This document shows, piece after piece, positions 34,529 through 43,771 of a stretch of DNA of 64,000 nucleotides; within the stretch, counting starts at the first letter, position 1, and each line of letters begins with the position of its first letter. The position numbers were made by a program, and so were the translations under genes. The notes beneath the pieces were generated by a model. It worked only from the letters and a program-made list of their open reading frames with translations. It searched no databases and was not told the DNA's origin. This DNA is from Streptomyces parvus (lineage in GTDB: Bacteria; Actinomycetota; Actinomycetes; Streptomycetales; Streptomycetaceae): assembly GCF_014648875.1 (NCBI RefSeq), contig NZ_BMRY01000008.1:186001-250000 (forward strand), in the 5' to 3' direction.

Positions 34529-36664
34529 ATGCCCCACCTCGCGTTCGACATCGGTTTCTGTTCCCAGCTCGGCAAGCTTCAAGGGACCGTCAAACAAGGG
34601 GTGTTCGACGCCTGGGAGAAGTTCGAACGACTCACGCTCGACCAGTTGTTCAAGGACCCGGGGCTGAAACTCGAGTCGCTGAAGCGCGCTCGCGATCCGC
34701 ACATCCGCACCATCCGCATCGACCAGGGGACGCGGGGCGTGGTGCTCGCGCCCGACAGCGGTGACACCTACGTGCTGCTCCGGGTGATGCCACACGACAA
34801 GGCGATCGACTGGGCGATCAAGCAGAAGGCGAGCATCAACACCGTCACCCGGGCGGTGGAGATCCGGGACATCGCCATGCTGGACGAGCTCACGCCCGCC
34901 TACGAGCGGATCGCTCCGGCTGCCGATCAGCGGCTGTTCGCCAAGGTGTCCGACGGAGACCTCGCGGCGCTGGGCATCGACGAAACCACGCTGCGTCAGG
35001 CCCGTGCACTCACCGATGTGGAGCAGCTGGAGGTCTTCGCCCCCTACTTCCCGCAGGACCAACGTGAGGTCCTGGAGTACCTGGCGGCAGGATTCAGCGT
35101 GGAGGAGGTGTGGCGGGATGTCGTCTCCGTCAGTCTCGCCCAGGTCTCGCCGGGTGACGCTCCTGTGGACACGGACGACTTCGCCACGGCCATCCACCGG
35201 ACCCGTACCCGCATCGCGCTGGTGACCGCGTCCGAGGAGTTGCGGGACATCCTGGGCAAGCCGTTCGCGGCCTGGCGGGTGTTTCTCCACCCCTCCCAGC
35301 ACCGGATCGCCTATCGGGCTTCGTACTCCGGCCCCGCCCAGGTCACCGGTGGCCCGGGCACGGGGAAGACCGTTGTCGCGCTGCATCGCGTGCGGCATCT
35401 CCTGGGGCACCTGCGCGATGGCGACCGCATCCTGCTGACCACGTACACCAACGCACTCGTGGCCGCGCTGCGGAGCGGACTCGCCTCCCTGGTGGAGGAC
35501 GAGACGCTGCGCGACCGTGTCGACATCATGACGGTCGACGCGTTCGCGGGTCGTGTCGTGTCCACCTCGCGGCGCCCCCTGCGGGGCGGCGAGGAAGAGC
35601 CGCGGTGGGAGCAGGCCGCGCGGGCGACCGGATTCCCGGGGACGGGACAGTTTCTGGCTCAGGAGTACAAGCACGTCGTCCTGGCGCAGAATCTGCGCAC
35701 CTTGGAGGAGTACGAGGACTGTGAGCGGCGAGGCCGGGGCAGCGCCCTGCCGACCGCCTCCCGCGCACTCGTGTGGCGCACAGTCGAGGAGTTCACCGGC
35801 CGGCTGGCAGCCGACGGGCTGCGCACCTACCTCGGCACCTGTGCGGAGGCAGCGGATCTGCTGGAGTCCGGCGGCCCGCGCTATCGGCACGTCGTCGTGG
35901 ACGAGGCGCAGGACCTGCACCCCGTGCAGTGGCGGTTGCTGCGGGCGGCCGCCCCGTCCCGCCCGGACGACCTGTTCATCGCGGGCGATCCGCACCAACG
36001 GATCTACGACTCGAAGGTGTCGCTGAAGGCCGTCGGAGTGAGGGTCGCCGGCCGGTCGACGAAGATGCGCAAGAACTACCGCTCCACCCACGAGATCCTC
36101 AGTTGGTCGACGGCTCTGCTGGTCGGGCGGCCCTTCGAACAGCTCGCCGATGACGCGCGGAACGAGACCCTGCTGGGCTACCGCTCGTCTCTTCACGGCA
36201 CACGGCCCGAGATGCTCGGAGCGGAATCGGAGGCAGCGGAACTGGACGGACTCGTGGAGCGGGTGCGCGGCTGGCTCGACAGCGGGATCGCCGCAGGCGA
36301 TATCGGGGTCAGCGCCCGGTTCAACAAGAACGGCGACAAGGCGGTGGAGCGGCTCAGGCAGGCCGGCATTCCCGCGGCTCGTTTGCGGGGTGACAGCGTT
36401 GCTGAGGCGGATGCCGTCCAGGTCGGCACCATGCATGCCTTCAAGGGACTGGAGTTCCGGTGCGTCGCGGTCATCGGTGCGAGCGTCGGCGCCCTCCCGT
36501 TCCCCAAGGCGGTGACACCGGTCGAGGTCGACCGCCTTCAGCACGCCTCGGATCTGCTGGCGGAGCGCTGCCTGCTCTTCGTCGCATGCACACGAGCCCG
36601 GGACGACTTGTACGTCTCGTGGACCGGGGAGCCCAGTGTCTTCCTGGTGGAGGCCGGGGTGTGA
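34529..36664 (+). CDS. UvrD-like SF1 helicase with RelE-like N-terminal region
   Basis: Protein of 711 residues. The SF1 motor has Walker A GGPGTGKTVVAL near residue 275, DEAQDLHPVQW near 460, motif IV-like KMRKNYRSTHEI, and motifs V/VI in VGTMHAFKGLEFRCVAVIG and LFVACTRARDDL. Residues about 45-120 (HIRTIRIDQGTRGVVL, YVLLRVMPHDKAIDWA) look like a RelE/ParE toxin fold, an arrangement found in some actinobacterial helicases. Start ATG at 34529 has GGGAGA upstream. Follows the soluble kinase gene. A decayed relative of its C-terminus lies at 53980-54190. Helicase function is secure, the toxin-like domain is inferred. Confidence 0.87.
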   Translation: MPHLAFDIGFCSQLGKLQGTVKQGVFDAWEKFERLTLDQLFKDPGLKLESLKRARDPHIRTIRIDQGTRGVVLAPDSGDTYVLLRVMPHDKAIDWAIKQKASINTVTRAVEIRDIAMLDELTPAYERIAPAADQRLFAKVSDGDLAALGIDETTLRQARALTDVEQLEVFAPYFPQDQREVLEYLAAGFSVEEVWRDVVSVSLAQVSPGDAPVDTDDFATAIHRTRTRIALVTASEELRDILGKPFAAWRVFLHPSQHRIAYRASYSGPAQVTGGPGTGKTVVALHRVRHLLGHLRDGDRILLTTYTNALVAALRSGLASLVEDETLRDRVDIMTVDAFAGRVVSTSRRPLRGGEEEPRWEQAARATGFPGTGQFLAQEYKHVVLAQNLRTLEEYEDCERRGRGSALPTASRALVWRTVEEFTGRLAADGLRTYLGTCAEAADLLESGGPRYRHVVVDEAQDLHPVQWRLLRAAAPSRPDDLFIAGDPHQRIYDSKVSLKAVGVRVAGRSTKMRKNYRSTHEILSWSTALLVGRPFEQLADDARNETLLGYRSSLHGTRPEMLGAESEAAELDGLVERVRGWLDSGIAAGDIGVSARFNKNGDKAVERLRQAGIPAARLRGDSVAEADAVQVGTMHAFKGLEFRCVAVIGASVGALPFPKAVTPVEVDRLQHASDLLAERCLLFVACTRARDDLYVSWTGEPSVFLVEAGV

Positions 36665-36766
36665 ACGACGAGACGTGTCACGCCGGTCGTTTCACCCCCG
36701 GCACGTTCGCCGCACCGTCCCGGACCGCATCGCGGTTCGGGTTCGCGTGCCCGGCCGGGGCTCCTG

Positions 36767-37978
36767 TCAGCGCAACGCGCTCATCCGCTGCCACTCGGCC
36801 CACGAGAGATTCCACGCGCCGAATCCGTTCCCGGGCGCGACCACGCCCTTGGTGTCCTCGCCGGTGATCTCGAACGGATCCCCCGGCCGCACCTGCCCGT
36901 AGAACCAGGCCGCGTCCGCGTCGCTCATGCCGATGCATCCGGAACTCCGGTTGGCCCTGCCGAGATGGCGGGCGTTCCACGGGGCGGCGTGCGCGTACAT
37001 GCCCGACCAGGTCAGCCGCATCGAGTGGTCGACCATCTTGTCGTAGGCGTCGGCGAGGCCCACGGTCTCGGAGTTCATGTTGATCGTGCCCTCCTTGGAC
37101 ATGAGGACGGCGGTTCCGCGCCAGGATCGTTTGTCGCCGCCGGGCGTGCCACCGGAGACCGGGATCCGGCGGATCGTCTCGCCGTCGCGGACGAGTGCGA
37201 GCTGGTGGCGGTCGAGGTCGACCTTCGCGATCTGCTCGTCACCGATGGTGAAGGCCGTCGTGTAGTCGCGTACGAACCAGCCGCCGCCGGGTCCCGAGTC
37301 GGTGCCGTTCAGTTCGGCTTTCAGCGTGACCTCGGTCCCCGGCTTCCAGTACGTCCTGGGCCGCCAGTCCACCCGGTCCCGGCCCGACCAGTCGCGCATC
37401 CAGCCCCAGGAGCCCTCGGTGTCGTTCGAGGTGGTGATCCTGAGCTGCTTCTCGACCTCGGCCCGGTTCCTGACGGGGTGGTCGAAGACCAGGGAGATGG
37501 GCTGGGCGACGCCGACGGTGGTGCCGGTGCCCGGTCGCCAGTCGACCTTGTTGACCTTGTCCGCCTTCGCCGTGGTGAAGGCGGCCCGGGCGTTCCGGGC
37601 GGTTCCGCCCGCGCTGCGGGTCGCGGCCGTCACCTCGTACGCCGTACCGGGTACGGCCTTGCGGTCGGAGACCCACGACCGGCCGTCGGCCGCGGCCTTT
37701 CCGGCGAGCCGGTGGCCCTCGGCGTCGGTGACGGTCACCGAGGTGAGCCGGCCGCCCGAGACGGTGACCCGTACGGGCTCACCGGCGGGGGCCTGCTTGC
37801 CGGTCGGCGTGACGGCGACGGTGACGGGCCGGTCGTCGGGGCTCGGCGTCGCCGCGGCGGCCGGTGCACCGGAGGAGGGGCTCGACGAGCAGGCGGCGAG
37901 CGGTGCCACGAGGGCGGCGACCGCGGCGGCCCGGAAGCGGGCGTGGATGCGTACGGGTATGTGTGACGAGCGGGACAA
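36767..37978 (-). CDS. L,D-transpeptidase lipoprotein (Ig-like plus YkuD)
   Basis: Cell-wall crosslinking enzyme of 403 residues that forms 3-3 links in peptidoglycan. Signal peptide with lipobox LAAC near residue 30, two Ig-like/BlaI-type domains (to about residue 245), then a YkuD domain with HAAPW, RSSGCIGMSDADAAWFYG containing the catalytic Cys. C-terminal aromatic tail NLSWAEWQRM. I use the TTG at 37978, because GGAGG lies 5 nt before it; the in-frame GTG at 37990 overlaps that very binding site. Divergent from the FemX-like gene, so both flank a region of envelope genes. Confidence 0.87.
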   Translation of the reverse strand: MSRSSHIPVRIHARFRAAAVAALVAPLAACSSSPSSGAPAAAATPSPDDRPVTVAVTPTGKQAPAGEPVRVTVSGGRLTSVTVTDAEGHRLAGKAAADGRSWVSDRKAVPGTAYEVTAATRSAGGTARNARAAFTTAKADKVNKVDWRPGTGTTVGVAQPISLVFDHPVRNRAEVEKQLRITTSNDTEGSWGWMRDWSGRDRVDWRPRTYWKPGTEVTLKAELNGTDSGPGGGWFVRDYTTAFTIGDEQIAKVDLDRHQLALVRDGETIRRIPVSGGTPGGDKRSWRGTAVLMSKEGTINMNSETVGLADAYDKMVDHSMRLTWSGMYAHAAPWNARHLGRANRSSGCIGMSDADAAWFYGQVRPGDPFEITGEDTKGVVAPGNGFGAWNLSWAEWQRMSALR

Positions 37979-38244
37979 CGGAACCTCCACAAGAGCCGCG
38001 AGAGTGCCGGACGAGTCGGCGATGCTGCGACTGTAGAGCCGGAAAACCCCAGCTCAGACGTTGTGGAGCGGTGTGACGGCGACTGGTGAGGAACGGTCAT
38101 GGTCCGGTCACATTCGCCGCTCCGAGCGGTCATGAAGCGCTGTGAGCATCCTCGGCATCCCCGCCCAGCCAGGGGAGCCGCCCCCGCGGAAGCTCCGGGG
38201 AACCGTCCCCGCGGCAGAGGCCGGGGAGAAGGAGAGGCCAGACC

Positions 38245-39447
38245 GTGTCAGCGCTGCTCGTGCCGTCGTCGTCCAGCCCCGTGCGCCACGCACGGAGCCG
38301 GGGCGTGGCCCTGGACACCATCACTCCGGAAAGCTACCGCGCCTTCCTCGCGTCCCCCGAAGGCCAGGCCCTCGGCCCCGGCTTCCTCCAGTGCCCGTCC
38401 TGGGCCGGCGTCAAGGAGGGCTGGCACTCCCGGCTGATCGGCTGGGGGCCCGATCCGAAGGCGGGGGCGCTGACCGGGGCGGCCCTGGTGCTGCTGCGTC
38501 AGTTCCCCGGTACGCGGAAGTATTTCGCCTACCTTCCCGAAGGGCCCGTCGCCGACTGGAGCGACCCCGATGTCGACGACTGGCTCGATCCGCTGCTGGA
38601 GCACCTGCGCCGTGCGGGCGCCTTCGCCGTGCGCATCGGCCCGTCGCCCGCCCACCGGCGCTGGGACGCGGCCCGGCTCAAGCCGCTCGCCGGCCCGGGC
38701 CGCCGCATCGGCGACGTCCTGGCCAGCGAGGTCGACCCCCTCGGCTCCGCCGTCGCCGACCGGCTGCGGGCCAGGGGCTGGCGCCGCTGCGGTGGAGACG
38801 GGACGGGGCAGGGCGGGGATGCCCAGCCCCGCCACGTCTTTCAGGTGCCGCTCGCCGGACGTACCCCGGACGATCTGTGGGCCGGGCTCAACCAGGAGTG
38901 GCGCCGGAATGTGCGCCGGGCCCGGAAGGAGGGTGTGGAGGTGGTGGTCGGCAGTGCGGCGGACCTTCCCGAGTTCAGCCGTCTGCTCACCCTCACCGAG
39001 CGTCGCGACGGATTCCGTCTCGGCCGCTCACTCGCCTACTACGAGCGTCAGTACGCCGCTCTCAACGCCGAGGAACCGGGCCGCATGAAGCTGTACCTCG
39101 CCCGCCACCGGGGCGAGATACTGGCCGCGCACACGATGATCACCGTGGGCCGCCGGACCTGGTACCAGACCGGCGCGTCGGCCGACCACCGCCGCGAGGT
39201 CCGGCCCTCCAACGCCCTTCAGTGGCGGATGCTGCTGGACGCCCACGCGACCGGAGCGGACGTCTACGACATGCGCGGGGTACCCTCCACTCTCGATCCG
39301 GAAGAACGTGAGTACGGATTGCTGCGGTGGAAGCTCGGCACCGGTGGTCAGGTCGTCGAGACGTCGGGGGAATGGGAGAGGCCAGTGGGCGGCAGCGCCA
39401 ACCATGCGCTTCACCGTGCCTTCCAGGCGTACCTGAACCGCCGATGA
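38245..39447 (+). CDS. FemX/FemABX-type peptidoglycan aminoacyltransferase
   Basis: Protein of 400 residues of the FemABX (GNAT-like) family, which adds amino acids from aminoacyl-tRNA to the lipid II stem peptide bridge. Seen are LGPGFLQCPSWAGVK near residue 45, the paired GNAT halves with WRRNVRRARKEGV near 225, YYERQYAAL, YQTGAS near 310 and PSNALQWRML. GTG start with GGAG about 12 nt upstream. It precedes a two-component operon by 84 nt and faces an L,D-transpeptidase gene, supporting a cell-wall role. Confidence 0.85.
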   Translation: MSALLVPSSSSPVRHARSRGVALDTITPESYRAFLASPEGQALGPGFLQCPSWAGVKEGWHSRLIGWGPDPKAGALTGAALVLLRQFPGTRKYFAYLPEGPVADWSDPDVDDWLDPLLEHLRRAGAFAVRIGPSPAHRRWDAARLKPLAGPGRRIGDVLASEVDPLGSAVADRLRARGWRRCGGDGTGQGGDAQPRHVFQVPLAGRTPDDLWAGLNQEWRRNVRRARKEGVEVVVGSAADLPEFSRLLTLTERRDGFRLGRSLAYYERQYAALNAEEPGRMKLYLARHRGEILAAHTMITVGRRTWYQTGASADHRREVRPSNALQWRMLLDAHATGADVYDMRGVPSTLDPEEREYGLLRWKLGTGGQVVETSGEWERPVGGSANHALHRAFQAYLNRR

Positions 39448-39531
39448 CGCCGAGACGTCCCCCACCGGTTCACCCACCGCCAGCCACCCACGGTCGACCG
39501 CCGACCGCCGACCGCCCAGGGAGAAAAGCCG

Positions 39532-40215
39532 ATGCCCCGCGTGCTCCTCGTCGAGGACGACCCCTTCGTGCGTGAGGGGGTCCAACTCGGTCTGCGCCGG
39601 CGCGGCCACGACGTACGCGCAGCCGGAACCGGCGAGGACGGCCTCGCCGCGCTGGCCGATTTCCGCCCCGACCTGCTGTTGCTGGACCTGATGCTGCCCG
39701 GCATGACCGGCGTGGAGGTCTGCCGGCAGGTCCGTGCCCACAGCCAGTTGCCGATCATCATGCTCACCGCGCGTGGCGACGACTTCGACGTGGTCATCGG
39801 TCTTGAGGCCGGTGCCGACGACTACATCGTCAAGCCCGCCCGGACCGAGGTGATCGACGCCCGGATCCGGGCGGTGCTGCGCCGCATGGACGACGGTTCG
39901 ACGGGCCGCCCGGCGATCGAGGTCTACGGCGATCTCACCATCGACCGGGTCGGGCTGACGGTCTCCAAAGCCGGCCGGCCACTGACGCTCGCTCCCTCCG
40001 AGCTCAGGCTGCTCCTGCACCTGTCCGCCGCTCCCGAGCAGGTGTTCAGCAGGCAGCAGCTCCTGGAGAACGTCTGGGAGCACACCTTCCACGCCGACGG
40101 CCGGCTGGTCGACGCCTGCGTCGCCCGGCTCCGCGGCAAGGTCGAGGACGAGGTCGGCAACCCGCGGTACGTCCAGACGCTGCGGGGCTTCGGCTACCGT
40201 TTCGGCCCGCTGTGA
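39532..40215 (+). CDS. OmpR-family response regulator, AfsQ1-like
   Basis: Response regulator of 227 residues. Receiver: VEDDP acidic pair, Asp52 in LLLLDLMLPG, TARGDDFDVV, Lys in YIVKPA. The winged helix ends with RLVDACVARLRGKVEDE and GFGYRF, a pattern close to AfsQ1. GGGAG precedes the ATG. The stop overlaps the kinase GTG (GTGA). No sigma factor gene is adjacent, so it is not the afsQ1-sigQ locus as known from S. coelicolor. Confidence 0.88.
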   Translation: MPRVLLVEDDPFVREGVQLGLRRRGHDVRAAGTGEDGLAALADFRPDLLLLDLMLPGMTGVEVCRQVRAHSQLPIIMLTARGDDFDVVIGLEAGADDYIVKPARTEVIDARIRAVLRRMDDGSTGRPAIEVYGDLTIDRVGLTVSKAGRPLTLAPSELRLLLHLSAAPEQVFSRQQLLENVWEHTFHADGRLVDACVARLRGKVEDEVGNPRYVQTLRGFGYRFGPL

Positions 40216-41756
40216 TCGCCCTCCCCCGTCCCCGCCGTACGCGCGGCGGCGGAAGCGGGCGAGCGGACGGCCCGGGGCCCGCCGCACCGAGTCGCAGACG
40301 TTCGCGGGTCAGGGCGTTCGGTCTGCGCACCCGGCTGCTGGCCGCCTTCCTTCTGGTCGCCGCGGTCAGCGCCGGCACGACGTCCGCCCTCACCTACCGC
40401 GAGGCCCGTAACGCGCTGCTCAAGACGGCCCAGGACACGGCCGTCTCGACGTTCCGCGACCAGGTCGAGCGGACGGGCTGGAGGCTGCCCGTCGAGGAGG
40501 AGGGGATCGAGGAGATCCTGCGCGACCTCGCCCGCACGGGCAAGCCGCGTCCCTGGGTGGTGTTCGCCGAGTACGGTTCGGTCCGCGCGTCCTCGGGCGA
40601 GAACCCGGTCTCCTCCGTCATCACCCCCGAACTGCGCCGGGCGGCGACGGCCCACCGGTACGGCAGCTTCGAGCGGGTGGTCAAGGACGGCGTCCCCTAT
40701 CTGACCATCGGCATGCCCACGGTCTTCAGGACCGGCCCCGACAGCACGCTTCCCACCGGGCTCGTCCTGTACGCCGTCATGCGGATGACCGACGAGCAGA
40801 TCAACGTGGACGCCCTCCTCGTCGCCGCCCGGAACGGCGCCCTGCCCGGCCTCGCGGTCGCGCTCGTCCCCGCCCTGCTCGCGGCGCGCAGCGTGCTGCG
40901 TCCGGTGCGGGAGCTGCGCCGTGCGGCCAGGAGCATGGGCAGCGGCAGACTCGACACCCGTATCCCGGTACGCGGTAGTGACGAACTGGCCGACCTGGCC
41001 GACACGTTCAATGAGTCGGCTGGCCAACTGGAGCGTTCTGTCAGCGAGTTGCGTGAGGCCGAGGCGCGTGCGCGCCGCTTCGCCTCCGACGTCTCGCACG
41101 AACTGCGGACCCCGCTCGCCGGGATGCTCGCCGTCACCGAGGTCCTCGACCAGGACGCGGACCGGCTGGACGCCGACACCGCCCAGGCGGTCCGGCTGGT
41201 CAGCGCGGAGACCGGAAAGCTGGCCGTCCTCGTCGAGGATCTGATGGAGATCTCCCGCTTCGACGCCCGCGCGGCCGAGCTGAACTCCGACGAGATCGAT
41301 GTCGCCGAGGCCATCCGCAAGACCCTCCAGACCCGGCACTGGGCGGACGACGACCGGATCCGCACCGAGCTCCCCGCAGGGGTCCGGGCCCGGCTCGACC
41401 CGCGCCGCTTCGACGTCGTGGTCGCCAACCTCGTCGGGAACGCGCTGCGGCACGGCGGCGCGCCCGTGACCGTGCACCTGCGCACCGAGGCGAGTTCCTC
41501 GGGCACGCTCGTGCTCGTCATCGAGGTCACGGACCGTGGCCCCGGTATCCCCGCCGCCGCTCTGCCGCACATCTTCGACCGCTTCTACAAGGCCGACGCG
41601 GCCCGTACGCGTTCGCCCGGCAGTGGCCTGGGCCTGGCGATCACCCTGGAGAACGTGACTCTGCACGACGGCACGATCCGCGCGGGGAACCTCCCCGGCG
41701 GCGGTGCCGTCTTCACCGTCGAGATACCGCTCCGGGCCGAGGAGGCCAGCAGATGA
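40212..41756 (+). CDS. Sensor histidine kinase
   Basis: Membrane kinase of 514 residues. A basic N-terminus leads into TM1 (LLAAFLLVAAVSAGTT, about 38-58), an extracytoplasmic loop of about 150 residues, TM2 near 215-235, HAMP, then HisKA with phospho-acceptor His296 in DVSHELRTPLAG. HATPase_c follows with NLVGNALRHGG, DRGPGIP and SPGSGLGLAI. GTG start coupled to the regulator; its TGA overlaps the lipoprotein ATG. Three-gene operon regulator-kinase-lipoprotein recalls mtrA-mtrB-lpqB. Confidence 0.88.
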   Translation: MIALPRPRRTRGGGSGRADGPGPAAPSRRRSRVRAFGLRTRLLAAFLLVAAVSAGTTSALTYREARNALLKTAQDTAVSTFRDQVERTGWRLPVEEEGIEEILRDLARTGKPRPWVVFAEYGSVRASSGENPVSSVITPELRRAATAHRYGSFERVVKDGVPYLTIGMPTVFRTGPDSTLPTGLVLYAVMRMTDEQINVDALLVAARNGALPGLAVALVPALLAARSVLRPVRELRRAARSMGSGRLDTRIPVRGSDELADLADTFNESAGQLERSVSELREAEARARRFASDVSHELRTPLAGMLAVTEVLDQDADRLDADTAQAVRLVSAETGKLAVLVEDLMEISRFDARAAELNSDEIDVAEAIRKTLQTRHWADDDRIRTELPAGVRARLDPRRFDVVVANLVGNALRHGGAPVTVHLRTEASSSGTLVLVIEVTDRGPGIPAAALPHIFDRFYKADAARTRSPGSGLGLAITLENVTLHDGTIRAGNLPGGGAVFTVEIPLRAEEASR

Positions 41757-41805
41757 GGCGCACGGGGTGGCGCGGTGCCGAGATGAGGCGCACGGGGTGG
41801 CGCGG
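41751..41805 (+). repeat. 25-bp tandem duplication (30-bp period) spanning the start codon
   Basis: The 25 bases from 41751 to 41775 recur exactly at 41781-41805 with a 30-bp period (10 codons). Each copy carries an ATG (41753 and 41783), so the lipoprotein begins with two copies of MRRTGWRG and has two equivalent starts. Confidence 0.9.
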
Positions 41806-42379
41806 CCTCGCCACGGCCGTCGTCGCCGCGGTCGGCGTACCGCTGGTGGGCGGCTGCGGGATCCAGGACTCCGACGTGGTCGAGGCGGGCGGTCCCGCGA
41901 CGGTCGAGGCCTTCCTCAACCGTGACGCCGACATGCTGCTCTTCTTCCGTTCCCCGGACGGCGGGGTGAGTGCCGTGATCCGGGAGGCCAGGCCATCGGC
42001 CGGGTTCGGCGACGAGTACATCGAACCCGGTGCCGTCACACGGGACCCCTCCGGGCCGGCGGGTCCCGCACCCACGGAGAAGGTCGTCCTGGCGCTGCTC
42101 GCCGGCCCGGGTGAGGCTGACCGGGCGGCCGGTCTGACCACGGCGCTTCCCGCTGTCCGCGCGAAGGAAGCGGTGCAGGTGGAGGTCTCGTCGGACGGCG
42201 GGGTCACCGCCCGCCTGCCCCTCGCCGTGCAGGGGCTGGACGCCACGGCCGTACGCCAGTTGACCTGCACGATCGCATACAACCAGGCCGAGGACGGGCG
42301 GGGGGTCGTGACGCTGAGGGGACAGGACGGGGCGGAGAGGTCCGGTTCCTGCGGGCTCACCCCGGGTTCGCCCGGCTGA
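41753..42379 (+). CDS. Lipoprotein with GerMN/LpqB-like domain
   Basis: Lipoprotein of 208 residues. Lipobox GGC follows a hydrophobic stretch (VVAAVGVPLVGG). The body contains a GerMN-type unit: VVLALLAGPGEADRAAGLTTALP, then a beta-rich half ending VRQLTCTIAYNQAED. The first ATG overlaps the kinase stop (ATGA), but an exact duplication puts a second ATG 30 nt later that would give a more normal signal peptide. LpqB-like lipoproteins tune the adjacent MtrB-type kinase; by analogy this one may sense or modulate the kinase. Confidence 0.78.
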   Translation: MRRTGWRGAEMRRTGWRGLATAVVAAVGVPLVGGCGIQDSDVVEAGGPATVEAFLNRDADMLLFFRSPDGGVSAVIREARPSAGFGDEYIEPGAVTRDPSGPAGPAPTEKVVLALLAGPGEADRAAGLTTALPAVRAKEAVQVEVSSDGGVTARLPLAVQGLDATAVRQLTCTIAYNQAEDGRGVVTLRGQDGAERSGSCGLTPGSPG

Positions 42380-42404
42380 GAACAGCTCCTCGGCCGGGCG
42401 CCCG

Positions 42405-42794
42405 TCAGAAGAACACCCCGCACCGCAGCAGCACGTTCGCGTACGGCCGCGCCTCCCCCGTACGGACCACCAGGCGGGCCGTCGCCGTCAGCGCCTTCAG
42501 GTCGTCGTGCGGGACGGACTCCAGCCAGGGGAAGTGGGTGTCCAGGAGCGCCGCGGCCGCCGGGTTGGCGTCGCGGATCTCCTCGGCGGCCGTCGCGCCC
42601 TCGACGACCAGTTCGTCGAGCAGACCGTCCAGTACCTCGGCGAACGACGGGGTGCCCGCACGGAAGGCCAGGTCGACGACGCGGGGGCCGGACGGTATCG
42701 GCATGCCGGCGTCGCAGACCAGGACGGTGTCGCCGTGGCCGAGTTCGGCTATCGCGCCCGCCAGGTGGCGGTTGAGGATGCCCGACTTCTTCAC
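42405..42794 (-). CDS. rbsD: D-ribose pyranase
   Basis: Protein of 129 residues that interconverts pyranose and furanose ribose so ribokinase can use it. Full-length RbsD with KKSGILNRHL at the start, VCDAGMPIP near residue 27 and NVLLRCGVFF at the end. GTG start overlaps the rbsK stop. Last gene of the ribose operon. Confidence 0.93.
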   Translation of the reverse strand: MKKSGILNRHLAGAIAELGHGDTVLVCDAGMPIPSGPRVVDLAFRAGTPSFAEVLDGLLDELVVEGATAAEEIRDANPAAAALLDTHFPWLESVPHDDLKALTATARLVVRTGEARPYANVLLRCGVFF

Positions 42795-43714
42795 AGCGCG
42801 TCGACCTCCTCCAGCGTCGGGAACGACTCCTGCGCCCCTCGTGCCGTGACCGCCGCAGCGCCCACCCGGACGGCGAAGGCCGCCGCCTCCCGCAGATCGT
42901 CGCCCCGGCCGAGGCGCCAGGCCAGGGCCGCCGTGAACGCGTCCCCGGCGCCGGTCGTGTCGACGGCCTCGACCTTCGGGCTGACGAGGTGGTCCAGGGA
43001 GCCCGTACGGCTGTCCGCGACCAGGGCCCCGGCGGCGCCCAGGGTGATCACGACCGAGCGGGGGCCGAGCGCGAGCAGGGCCGGGGCCCAGTCGTGCGGC
43101 CCCTCCCCCGCGTCCTCGCCCAGGATGTACCGCGCCTCGTGCTCGTTGACCACCAGCGGATCGCAGGCGGCGAGCACCTCCCCGGGGAGCGGGGCGGGCG
43201 GCGACGGGTTGAGGACGAGCCGGGTGTCAGGCCCCCGGCCGCGTACCGTCTCGGCCACCGTGTCGAGCGGGATCTCCAGCTGTACGGAGATGACCCGGGC
43301 GGCGGCCAGCAGCGGGGCCGCCGCCCGGACGTCCTCGGGTGTGAGGCGTCCGTTGGCCCCCGGCGACACCACGATGCTGTTGTCGCCCGAGGGGTCGACG
43401 GTGATCAGCGCGACTCCGGTCGGGGCTCCGCCGGTCAGGACGCCGTCCGTGTCCACGCCCGCCGCGCGCTGGGTCTCCAGCAGCAGGCGCCCGTGGTCGT
43501 CGTCGCCCACCCGGGCGAGCAGGGCCGTCCTGGCGCCCAGGCGGGCGGCGGCCAGAGACTGGTTGGCGCCCTTGCCGCCGGGGTGGACGGCCAGGTCGGA
43601 GCCGAGGACCGTCTCGCCGGGGGCGGGGCGGCGCTCGACGCCGATCACCAGGTCGGCGTTGGCCGACCCGACGACCAGCAGGTCGTACCGGTCGTCGGGG
43701 GCGTTGTCGTGCAT
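42791..43714 (-). CDS. rbsK: Ribokinase
   Basis: PfkB-family sugar kinase of 307 residues phosphorylating ribose at O5. N-terminal VVGSANADLV and GGKGANQSLAAARLG near residue 50, and C-terminal VDTTGAGDAFTAALAW with the catalytic Asp near residue 255. AGGAAG precedes the ATG. It follows the permease-binding protein fusion by 57 nt. Confidence 0.93.
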   Translation of the reverse strand: MHDNAPDDRYDLLVVGSANADLVIGVERRPAPGETVLGSDLAVHPGGKGANQSLAAARLGARTALLARVGDDDHGRLLLETQRAAGVDTDGVLTGGAPTGVALITVDPSGDNSIVVSPGANGRLTPEDVRAAAPLLAAARVISVQLEIPLDTVAETVRGRGPDTRLVLNPSPPAPLPGEVLAACDPLVVNEHEARYILGEDAGEGPHDWAPALLALGPRSVVITLGAAGALVADSRTGSLDHLVSPKVEAVDTTGAGDAFTAALAWRLGRGDDLREAAAFAVRVGAAAVTARGAQESFPTLEEVDAL

Positions 43715-43771
43715 GGGCGTGCTTCCTGCTTTCGTCGGTCCGGGATCAACAAGCCGGTGCGCGGAGTGGGT

